Part shown: positions 51,701 to 59,400 of the stretch, piece after piece
Layout: every line of letters starts with the position of its first letter
Numbering within the stretch: the stretch's first letter is position 1
Program-made: the position numbers and the translations under genes
The notes under the pieces: generated by a model
Database searches by the model: none
What the model saw: only the letters and a program-made list of their open reading frames with translations
What the model was told of the DNA's origin: nothing
Origin: Lumbricus terrestris
Taxonomy: Eukaryota > Annelida > Clitellata > Crassiclitellata > Lumbricidae
Length of the DNA: 64,000 nucleotides
Reading direction: 5' to 3'
Assembly: GCA_949752735.1 (NCBI GenBank)
Contig: OX457042.1
Location: 33,807,289-33,871,288, forward strand

Positions 51701-52167
51701 GAGAGACGCCCCCTGAAGTCAGACCTTATATAGAACAAGTCTGTCACCAGGTGTCGCCCCAAAGTCAAGTGACCGTGACTATAGCCTATCCCCTGACAAG
51801 AACCAGTCGTAGAGAGAGAGTCGTGGGACCTAACAATATAATCTATATTGATATTTTATGGCAATGGTGCTGAGTTGTCAATTGTCATGCGCGGTTGTAC
51901 AGTTAAATTGGGAAAAGTCATCCCAATGATAGAATAAGAATAGGCCTATTTACATAAAACACAAGTTATTTCATTTAAATAGAGTGAATTCGCAACAAAC
52001 CAGTTACCTTCTGCAGTGTCAACTGTCAGGTTCAAGTTAGAAGAAACTGTGCTGTATGGATGCTGCACACTACATGAACGACCGTCTTGCAAAGTCTTGG
52101 AAAATAAGTTTACAGATGAGCATTGCAGTCGCCTAACTGTCATCGAAGCAGTTCTGATCAGTGCCAT
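39766..52167 (-). CDS. ECI1: ECI1 copy C: mitochondrial enoyl-CoA delta isomerase 1, seven exons, LTR element in intron 1
   Basis: Exons: 52167-52008, 46587-46460, 44805-44659, 43278-43180, 41356-41337, 41194-41016, 39929-39766; 897 nt, 298 residues. The presequence (MALIRTASMTVRR), catalytic IGLNE and C-terminus are conserved. Two features stand out. The 20-nt exon 5 codes GIVASLW where copies A and D have GIVAPFW and B has GIAAPFW, replacing the conserved Pro-Phe next to the active-site glutamate region. Intron 1 is 5.4 kb because a 4.1-kb LTR element (47726-51835) lies in it in the same transcriptional direction, so its signals could end or splice host transcripts. A MITE (52242-52606) also sits 75 bp upstream of the ATG. 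Exon 3 has SAGVD where the others have SAGLD. The reading frame is intact, but this copy is the one most likely to have changed activity or expression; that is inference. Confidence 0.9.
40326..40799 (+). mobile_element. 3' end of an L2/CR1-type LINE, intron 6 of ECI1 copy C
   Basis: Translates, with frameshifts, to the C-terminal tail of a LINE ORF2: LHWLPVSQRIS, GCAPSYLRDLCCPVSDVAAR, RGELLVPRAR, WNDLPVTLRS, GFYKSLKSFFFVRGWAGSAS then stop at 40748. The 3' UTR is short and ends in (GAATGAAT)n. The codons for GSASE plus stop and the following CTTGAAGGGGCGATATATAA are the same sequence that forms the family 1 SINE tail. 5' truncated. Confidence 0.78.
41768..42010. mobile_element. MITE with CATGGGCGGAGTTT ends, copy 1
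   Basis: About 243 bp; left CATGGGCGGAGTTTATCAGGG, right AACCAAACTCCGCCCA. It carries GACTAAAAAAAGG with a following TTTTTGTGCCG. No exact duplication here, but the related copy at 45606 has one. Intron 4 of ECI1 copy C. Confidence 0.65.
42244..42761. mobile_element. MITE with GGCGGATCCAGG ends, intron 4 of ECI1 copy C
   Basis: About 518 bp, left CAGAGGCGGATCCAGG, right CTGGATCCGCCACTG. The right half has tandem units of about 70 bp, each with CGGAAAATCTG, a GAACGA(C/G)TAAAAAAA tract and TTTTTGGCGG. It is inserted in a TTA/CTA/CCA microsatellite, which blurs the target duplication. Confidence 0.65.
43474..43847. mobile_element. hAT-type MITE with GCGGCGCCC ends, intron 3 of ECI1 copy C
   Basis: 374 bp, ends CAGCGGCGCCC / GGGCGCCGCTT, perfect 8-bp duplication ACGTGTAG (43466-43473, 43848-43855). 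It contains four tandem units of about 70 bp: CCGAAAAAACTGATGACC, a T-tract, then AGTCATCAGCCACGAAT. Confidence 0.83.
45606..45765. mobile_element. hAT-type MITE with CATGGGCGGAGTTT ends, copy 2, inside a LINE fragment
   Basis: 160 bp with ends CATAGGCGGAGTTTATC / AAACTCCGCCCATG and a perfect 8-bp duplication GGTAGAGG (45598-45605, 45766-45773). It lies next to a LINE fragment. Confidence 0.78.
45774..45935 (-). mobile_element. LINE ORF2 C-terminal fragment, intron 2 of ECI1 copy C
   Basis: Minus strand reads FQLHWLPLSAHIQYEVLALV then KYLRDLI, the conserved segment after the RT domain in L2/CR1-type LINEs. Interrupted at its 3' side by the MITE at 45606-45765. Confidence 0.65.
47726..48232 (-). 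repeat. 3' LTR (element orientation) of the orphan-ORF LTR element
   Basis: 507 bp; on the plus strand it begins TGTAACGAGCTG and ends GGGACCTAACA. No difference from 51329-51835 was seen on inspection. Confidence 0.93.
48543..50729 (-). CDS. orphan 728-residue ORF of the LTR element, function unknown
   Basis: Single uninterrupted frame from ATG at 50729 to a stop at 48543. I do not recognise a family. It opens basic (MKLRMSLWKTLVEKREKQVACRRGK) for about 30 residues; the rest is rich in Ser, Val, Asp, Leu and Cys, with acidic stretches (DDEFDDLSE near residue 80; DDTVDDVDF near 110). I find no YxDD, DD35E, HHCC or CCHC motif. A DSG triplet (VEFDSGMNCVV) lies near residue 325 but lacks the rest of an aspartic-protease pattern. 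The coding strand is T/G-rich and A-poor, which lowers stop-codon frequency, so part of the length could be a composition effect. It could be a diverged Gag, a spacer domain retained from an autonomous parent, or a novel protein needed for trans-mobilisation. Confidence 0.6.
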   Translation of the reverse strand: MKLRMSLWKTLVEKREKQVACRRGKFSSAVKEGVSVYRSNSACMVDKNLSRPIQSEGVFRADLHHVSGDTQPKEQMHVYDDEFDDLSECCLFEDNDVQHDSVLGSLDDTVDDVDFVHDLVCASDASNESVDLGVSLEGVSVVDLGMSTRLDEHGSLSALHDSFGDVRCQTEANVLLNVCDECTQEVNIMFDDVLDFVHTFEADEDGSYSVFDFVSHGLKFMWCRTLPVQSLHQTCLNVLHEREDNRSWLTRHVSDRLLAEIGLLRMNDFVSNVMACWHNDLNDEDGAKLFVRSEYESMNCCRAKENSDSLDEFEATVEFDSGMNCVVHSPVSVVDSSHGSVNESLVLQLSGTTAVCDTSLLSVVLLHDCASENMVVQSMITTVVYENRWMMGWCCTVSTVALLSMNVELCGRMTKVNKCVLATHCFVCEHGSNELVLTDVIVHVDKDVNSAGMGQLFVDDIVRFHMFLVSAVRNTVTDSFEEYLNEHDVSSELSACQLCCVYSTASRVMFQPVGVMDSSVSVSVSSVHEGFADAFWSVVPESNELFAGVVSLPEVDLNCHDANSFVLSCESGSLQIDGVESVVFNGGSLRYDWARLRRRNVSAFVGQWMVTTILALTGSGTTSRVSFASDEYDGLSLASLLSSETVSSLLALCESASSMYAMVCRLTLWFGCVPWFVSFGQSLKRNFAKELLELASSIVARMCSWNMRLQALRSFSFVDLVCRFSFGD
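50900..51240 (-). repeat. imperfect leader repeats of the orphan-ORF LTR element
   Basis: Between primer site and ORF, four spaced copies of an AACGGAAT-NNN-TACCG motif (about 50920, 50980, 51043, 51172 on the plus strand), several followed by CACGCCCCTCAAAATTC. Spacing is about 60-130 bp. They lie in the transcribed leader and could be structural or packaging repeats; that role is speculative. Confidence 0.55.
51329..51835 (-). repeat. 5' LTR (element orientation) of the orphan-ORF LTR element
   Basis: 507 bp. On the minus strand it carries CTATATAAGG (plus 51724-51733), a plausible TATA box in U3 that supports the minus orientation. The 60-codon frame inside each LTR is incidental. Confidence 0.93.
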
Positions 52168-52241
52168 TTCCTGAAAATAAAACTAGAGCTAAGAGTGATT
52201 GAATTTAAAGAGATTGTAAAAAAATTTGAAATAATTCTTAT

Positions 52242-52606
52242 GAAGACCAGAGCTAGGGGGTGATTTGGGTGTTTGAACACCCTCCGAATGCATTTACTAG
52301 CAAATGATGTAAAAACCATGAAATAAAACCATAAAACCAATGAAAAATGTGAAAAAATTGAATGAATTGATTTAAGAGGGATGACTAAAAAAGATTTTTT
52401 AGACGGGAAATTTGTGACATCTTCTGAAGATTTTGGTCGAATGACTAAAAAAGTCATCACTTTTTTCTGACGGGAAATTTTGTGAAATTGGTGACATTTC
52501 CTGAAGATTTCGGTCGGATGACTAAAAAAGGGGTCATCAGTTCTTTTTGAACGGGAAACTGAAGAAACACCCCCATCCCTGAAATCAAATCCTATCTACG
52601 GCCTTG
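52242..52606. mobile_element. hAT-type MITE, CAAGGCCGTAGC family, copy 3, upstream of ECI1 copy C
   Basis: About 365 bp; left AGAGCTAGGGGGTGATTTGGGTG, right ATCTACGGCCTTG. The interior has three tandem units each with a GACTAAAAAA tract. It lies 75 bp upstream of the copy C start codon. No clear target duplication. Confidence 0.65.
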
Positions 52607-53157
52607 CAATTGTCCCATTTTAGGGACAAGAATTAGAATGCCGACATTTCTGTTCAGCGCGATGTTTGCAGAATTTTTCCACATTTTCCCTGTTTAACCA
52701 TCTCAACTGTCTACCACATTCCATAAAGATTTTCGGTTATATTCTATAATGACTCGGTAGCAAGTAACTTTTTTTTATAAATTTGATGAAAAATATTTTC
52801 TGACGAAATTGAAGCGGGATTTTTCGTGTGAGGGTCGGTTAAGGCTCAGGTTAGGCGTCGTGAGGGTCGGTTAGGGTTAGTTTTAGGGTTAGTGCAGTCA
52901 TTCTGAAGCTGGATTGATGAACAACAATTTTCAATGAAAAATGGCTGAAAAATATTTGCTGACGAAATAGAAGCGGGATTTATCGAACAAATTCTTGCCT
53001 AAAGAGAAGCTGGATCGATTAAAAGGATTCTCGGCAAACTAGAAGTTGGATTTATTAAAGATAACAACGCTGCAACGTTAGTTCTTGGTGTCTACCGAGT
53101 CATTCTAGAACGTCTACCGAGTCATTATAGAATATAACCAGATTTTCCATGGGTAAA

Positions 53158-54789
53158 TTTCTCTAATAAAATTAGTTATCACGCGATCTGAGTGAGTGAC
53201 TGAGTGGCTATAATATAATATAATATATATATATATATTATCTTTAATATTATTTTTTATTTCCAGCTTGTAGCCAATTTCTTCACTTATGAGTTAACAA
53301 AGGATCGAGTTTTGTTCGCATGTAAGCTATTACTTCCTCCGCTTAGTGTCAATAATCAGCTTAATTGTTGATTTTGGACGTACAAGCATGAAAGTTTTTG
53401 TATAAATAGTTAATTTATGGTACAGAGACATTAGCCGTGCAACTCGGATGCTAGGATATAATTTTTAATAATTAGTCATTTGCTTACTGAGGACACGACA
53501 CTGTTTAACAAGTTTTGCAATAATAATAATCTTCGTCTAATCTCAAACTGGCACACCACAGCATGAATTCAATTACCACAGAATGAATTACAAATCCTAG
53601 TATGAAAGGAGATCGCAAATTACTACAGGAGTCGAATTTGGCAGCCACGCAAGGCGTTCATCGCGTCCTACTAATTTGACCACCACCATCTGGCGAATGA
53701 AAGGCTGAGTCGACTTTTGGGAGGGTAGCTGGAAACGATCCCGTTTTCGTGCTGAGCTTCCGAATCATGCCTACAATAATCGACGCTTAGGCTTAGCGTT
53801 ATAGGTAACGGCCTATATTATCGCTCATCTTAAGAAACCTGCAAAATCATTCTTCCTAATAATATCTCGAAGCGTGAAAATATCATGTGACTTTTAGCAT
53901 AAAATGAACTATTTATAAAAAATCATGCTTGTACGTTCAAAATGAACAATGTTATGTTAAACGTTCTAAGCATCTGCTTGCTTCCTATACATCAATTTCT
54001 GTAGGCCTACTATCTTTCATTTTTAATCGACATGCTGTCATCAAACTCATTGATAGAGAATTCATTATTTGTAACTTGCCAATTAAATGAAGGACGATTT
54101 ATATAGAATCCTTGCTTGCCAATAAACATGTACATGAAAGAAGCGAATAATCAAATAAAAGGCTAATTAATAGTAGGCCTAGTCGAGCAGCGTTGCCACT
54201 CTAAAAAAAATAAAAACCAAGTTAGAGGGCCGAAAAAATCCACGAAAACCCAAGTCCAGCAAATCTTTCGAAAATGTCCAGAATTTTCTGAATTTTCCGT
54301 CCGAAAATCTCAAATCTTTCGAAAATGTTCACAATTTTCCGTCCGAATTTTCTGATGACCTTTTTTCTTTTTAACCATCCGGTTCAAATCGTTCGAAAGT
54401 GTCCAAAATTAGCCGAAAATGCCCTAAATTTCCCGGAAATATCCTAAATTTCTCGAAAATATCCAAAGTTTTTCGGTTTTTTCCGTCGAAAATAACCGAA
54501 GCAAAAAACTCAAGTTCTTTACGAAAAAAACCTATTTCCCAAGTTCGGATAAAAAAACCAAGATCTTGTGAAATAACCCAAGGAGTGGCAACGCTGTAGT
54601 CGAGTTTCGTTAAAAAAACTGCAACGTGGCCTCCTACCGGGGTCTTCTATTACCTCGTTGCTCCTACCAGGAAGAAATTGGCTACAAGCTGGAAATAAAA
54701 AATAATATTAAAGATAATATATATATATATATTATATAGTCAATCAGTCACTCACTCGGATCGCGTGATAACTAATTTTATTAGAGAAA
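53158..54789. mobile_element. inverted-repeat element with about 120-bp arms between ECI1 copies C and D
   Basis: The left arm 53158-53284 and right arm 54671-54789 are inverted copies (for example GCTTGTAGCCAATTTCTTC against GAAGAAATTGGCTACAAGC), each with an AT-repeat core that could form a long hairpin. No transposase-like frame is seen in the 1.4-kb interior, which includes the nested MITE at 54188-54596. The true outer ends and target duplication are not resolved. Confidence 0.6.
54188..54596. mobile_element. hAT-type MITE with CAGCGTTGCCACTC ends, nested
   Basis: 409 bp, ends CAGCGTTGCCACTC / GAGTGGCAACGCTG, perfect 8-bp duplication TAGTCGAG (54180-54187, 54597-54604). The interior is rich in TTTCGAAAAT/CCGAAAAT repeats and has a CTGATGACCTTTTTT core variant. 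The short open frame inside it (54399-54599) is these repeats read in frame, not a gene. Confidence 0.82.
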
Positions 54790-54956
54790 ATTGAAGGTAT
54801 AAATTCATATTGATATTATGAGCACTTTTGTTATCTATACTGTACCTCGGACAGTAATTTTTTCACTATCAGGCAGCTTGCAGGCCTTTTTCGCCAATCC
54901 CAGGGTAGTAGGCCTAGGCCTAGAGTAAAAATCGGGCTACGTTAACGTATCCTAGC

Positions 54957-55124
54957 CAGGGCCTAAAGTGTGCATGGACGGCGTCCATGCATTTGTTTTA
55001 AAATATGAACGCCGTCCAGCCACTTATTGGCGAGCACAGACTGGAAAGGTAATGGGCATCCAGGCACTTCTTTTGGAGAGGTAAGGGGCATCCAGGCACA
55101 TATTTTTCAACACTTTAGGCACTG
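54957..55124. mobile_element. hAT-type MITE with CAGGGCCTAAAGTG ends, inserted in a SINE target duplication
   Basis: 168 bp; ends CAGGGCCTAAAGTGTG / CACTTTAGGCACTG; flanks ATCCTAGC and ACCCTAGC match 7 of 8. The interior contains a near-palindromic GGACGGCGTCC. Confidence 0.75.
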
Positions 55125-55138
55125 ACCCTAGCCTATAA

Positions 55139-55358
55139 ACTGGCTCGCTTGGCTACATCGGTAAGGTCGATGGCCGCGCGTCTGTACGCTACTCTGTTAA
55201 AGAGAGCGTGCGGGCCGCGGTTCGATTCCCGAAGGTGGCTATTTCAGAGATTCAAATCTCGGGCTAGCACGGTCCGTCCACAGGGACCTAAATGGCGTGG
55301 CGACACTAATCATCTCTGATATGGCAGTGTCGTTAAACATGTAAGTTGATGTAACAAC
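55139..55358 (+). mobile_element. tRNA-derived SINE (second family)
   Basis: 220 bp with an A-box-like TGGCTACATCGG (55150-55161) and a perfect B box GGTTCGATTCC about 60 bp downstream. The 3' part AATCATCTCTGATATGGCAG then TGTCGTTAAAC is shared with tails at 16330-16420, 20090-20155 and 57520-57600. A 19-bp duplication AACGTATCCTAGCCTATAA flanks it: right copy 55359-55377, left copy split by the MITE at 54957-55124. Confidence 0.75.
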
Positions 55359-56495
55359 AACGTATCCTAGCCTATAAGAGTTCTAAATTATTCGCCCGTA
55401 CTAGGTAAACCCAGGTAAATCTAACTACTTTGGATTGATAAAAAATACTTCTTGCATAAACAGAAGTTGGCTTGACGCTACTAATGTTAGTCGACCGCAG
55501 ACGTTATCATTTCCCATCACACCTATCTGCCAGACTGCCATTCACTGTCACGCCTTCCTTTGTGCACCATATAATTATTATTAACTGTACATCTTACAAT
55601 TAAATATGCCTTGCTTATGGTTCAATAAAAAAAACTGATTGATAGAATTATGCAATGTTAAAGCCACTGATCCAAGTGCCTAATAGACAGACACACAAAA
55701 ACTCGCCTGCAATCAAGTAAACATCCAGAATACCAGTCTGTCAAGATAAAGCCTAAGTTAGTACCTAGCGACACTGTCACAATAACACTGTCATAACAAA
55801 GATAATTAGCATCACCCTCCTTTCTCAAGGCTCGGAACTGGCACTACTACCACAGGTAGGGGAGTGGCCGAGTTTAACCCTCAGCGACAGAGCAGATAAT
55901 GAAATATGACAATGAGCAGAATAAACATAAAACAAGGCGGGAAGAACTGATACACGAGACAAATGTCATTAACAAAGCCACAAACACCATCGGCTTGAAC
56001 ATTATACCATTTCTCTTGTTGCTTGACCTCTTGTTTATGATCCCACACTGAAAATGTCAATTTCTACACAGCATAATAAAATACATGAACATTAAAGATT
56101 TTATTTACACATTTTGGATTTACTCGTTCAGAACATCATCAAATCAAACAATACAAACAAATTAAAGAAAATAGATATTTGATTTTAACATTATCACATC
56201 AAAATCATAAGAATTGTCTTGCGTCCAATCCAGTTTCACTAAATACCGACAAAAAATATCTTAAGTTTATTGCAGCACCACTTTGGAATCATATCTAGAA
56301 CTGCCTCACATAACATTGAGGTTGTTTTAGAATGAAAGTCATAAAATGCAAATCCAAATTTCAATCCAGGTCCATTATGCTTTGTATCATAATTAAATTA
56401 TATTGCAACAGGTAACAAAAAGTTTCTGGTCAATGACAACAGTTTATATTGCAACAGGCAAGGAGTTTCTGGTCACAACACAACCTTCTCCTGAC

Positions 56496-59400
56496 TCAAT
56501 TTTTCCGCTTAAGCGCTTCCAGGTATTTTGCAAGACTCTTTTGTATGGAGTCTCTTGTAACGAATGAGACAAAGGTTTCAATGTCCTCATCTCGTCTAGC
56601 AACAAGTCTATCAACTGTTGGTTTTCGCAAGGCCAGCTTTGTCAACTGTCTTGCATGACCTGGAAAGAATACAAACCAACAAGTTCTGTACAGGCAAGAC
56701 AGAGGAGCCTACATCTAAATTTCGTACATGGCTATTTTAGTACAACCTGTGCCTCATACACCAGTCAGACAGAGACTATATGCATTCGTTACAGTGTCAA
56801 AAAGTATTCCACCCTTTGATCAAAGACCCTTCAAGATCAACACAGTGTAATTTACGCTTTAGCATTTGATGGCATGTGACCAACTGCAAAAAGAGGTGAG
56901 GGAAACTTACAAAATAGGCAAGTGTCATTGATCAAGAATAGTTGGTAATTGCATGCAGAAGGTTTTGTGGATCATGATCCCATATTCAAAACATTGGTTC
57001 ACGATGCTTAAGCAATAGTTCACCATATACCTATAGCTTGAAAAGTTGATTTCATTACATTTGATCATGTCTACAGCTATATATGCTGGTGACATTCCAC
57101 TGGCTTCCTACCCGGCAGCGCATTGAATATAGGATCACTGAAATGTCAGCCTGGTATAGCTCCAGACTACCTGCAAGAGCTCTGTTGCTCCACAGGTATC
57201 CAAGGCCACTGCCAACTACGCTCTGCATGAAAGGAAGTGCTCTTGGTTCCATTCGCACGAACAACCATGCAGAATAAAGCCTTTTCTGTAGTGTGGGCCC
57301 TGTGGATTGGAATGGATTCCCACATGAGCTGCATTTGCTTCTTGAGGTTCTTACTGAAGCATTTTTTTAAAACTCAAGAGTTCCTTTTTGCCATGCTAGA
57401 GCAGGGAGCGTTTCTGAGTAGTCCCTTGAAGAAGTGCCATATAAATTCTGGATCGAATTAATGAACTTTGGAATGAATGGATATCAAGCAGTAAACCCGC
57501 CACTGGTTGCACTCTGCCAGTGCCAGTGCCAAGTCTGGATAAAGGAGGAGGGTGTCGCTAATGGTCATTGTTACCACACAGTGACGTTAAACTGCAACTA
57601 CCACCACCGGTCCACCACATGTCAAGCAGTGACCTATAGAAAAGTCATTTCCTAACATGGTTACCAATCATGAACAAAGTCTTACTCACTTGGCACTTGT
57701 AACCACTTGTTAAGCTCATCTTTAGCATGCTGGACAACATCAGATTCAGCCACAACCTCATCAACTAAACCAACTTTGAGCGCCTCCTCCGCGCTGTAGA
57801 GTCGTCCAATCTGAAGAGCTCGCTCCGACTCCCTGTGACCTATGACATTCTTCATAGACTCAATGAACCTGAAAAATCAAGTAGATCAAAAGTGTTGAGT
57901 TGTATAAATTTATAAAGCGCTTCTCAAGTGCATGCCAATCAGATGCGCTCCCAGTATGAAAGATCTAAAGAAAAGAAAGTAGTTCTGAGACAGCAAAAAG
58001 ATTTGCTTCAGGTTCCAGTAAAAAAAAGCAAGAATAAGCCACACTTTTAACCTACTGTGCAACTTAGAATGAAAATTAGGAAATATTACGCAGTGTTGAA
58101 TATAAAAAGCCATACAAGGCAATGATAAAATTTCTACCGCTTACCAGAAAGGTGCCACAATGCCCTGAAAACGCAAAAAACACAACTATTAGGTTCCATT
58201 ACATAAATCTGACTTAACAAAACACACATGACCAGTGACCAAACTAAAATAATTGGCCGATAAGACCTATAGTATCTAACCTGGTCTGTATTGCAGTTTC
58301 TGGACTATGCAGTAACCAAGCAAAATAAGAATTTTCAACACGTGCCCCTGGAAGAACTCACAGGTGCAGAAACCCAGCGATAAACAAGTCAGTCTTTTAA
58401 AATCAAGCAAGGCCATCAGTCTACGACTCTTAAGTTTGTCTCTTTTTTGCTCACACTTCAGACGAAACTATCCTCTACTCACCCATCCTCCTACCAATAA
58501 TAATTCCATTCCACACTCCAAAACTCGAGCGTGTGACAGTCTGCAAGGCATATTCTCTTGTTTCCTTCATGTCTGGACTTTCTTTAGCTTTAGGATTCTT
58601 TAGGATTTATATAAGTGATGCTTTGCAAGCAGTTTACCTCTGAAGTATCTTTCTATCTGTCCAGCATCTTGGATCTTGACTGATTCGCCAAATAAATGTG
58701 GCAATGGAGGACTGCTAGACTACCAATAAGTATCGACTGATGTCATGCGAACAACGATGACAGTGCCGGGCTATGACACATGTGGAGTGCGGTGGTGTAG
58801 TGGTGGGTTCAGTGCCTTGAAGCCAAAGGGTTCCAGGTTCAAATTCACCTCAAGCCGCCTTGAGCAAGTCGTTCACTTGCAATCGCTTGTGCTCTTCGGT
58901 GTGAAACTCCGATGCAGTGTCCATGCTGCAGTTGGGAGCGCCTCCGAACAGTGAGCTTGACGGGATGCTATAGCAAATGTGATACATAAGAAACTAATAA
59001 AACTAAGTAAGTTTCCAAACAGATGTTCATTTAATATGAACCTTGAGAAATCCTGCTGCACCAAAGCAGCGGAACAGAAATGTTTAGTGTTATTTATGTT
59101 TAAACCGTTAATGATGATTGTACAATGACACGCTACATAAGAAAAGCAAACCTATTAAGCCTTTACATCTGCATCAATTCAGCTAAAATGAAGTTTAAAA
59201 ATCTTGTCTACTAACCAAAAGCGTCTCATTGAGTCCGATTGAATAGTGACCAGAGGCCATGACACGGTAATCACAGGACAAGGCAATAAGGCAACCACCT
59301 GCCGGGCTATGACCCTGAATGGAACAAAACATTGCAATTGTCATTCAAGATTCGTCTGAAAAATGCGGAAATTTTTCAATTAGACTAAACACTGTTTCAA

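Larger units (their letters stand above)
47726..51835 (-). mobile_element. non-autonomous LTR retrotransposon with one orphan ORF, in intron 1 of ECI1 copy C
   Basis: 4110 bp with 507-bp direct LTRs (47726-48232 and 51329-51835) and a 4-bp duplication ATAT (47722-47725, 51836-51839). Orientation is minus: two bases inside the right-hand LTR the minus strand reads TGGGTCGCTCGTCCGGAT, a primer-binding-site candidate starting TGG. The minus-strand sequence just before the left-hand LTR is a short G run (CGGGGGTA), a weak polypurine tract. The 3.1-kb interior has a single long frame (48543-50729) and no recognisable RT, RNase H, integrase or protease. The LTRs look identical by eye, so insertion is very recent. 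Mobilisation would need enzymes from another element (inference). Confidence 0.88.
52168..56495. other. spacer between ECI1 copies C and D
   Basis: MITE 52242-52606, long inverted-repeat element with nested MITE, MITE 54957-55124, SINE 55139-55358, then the shared 3' flank of the array from about 55805. No gene recognised. Confidence 0.55.

Noticed and set aside
55139..55358. Possible tRNA gene (good A and B boxes)
   Set aside because: No cloverleaf acceptor stem, a SINE-type 3' tail, and a 19-bp target duplication, so it is a SINE.
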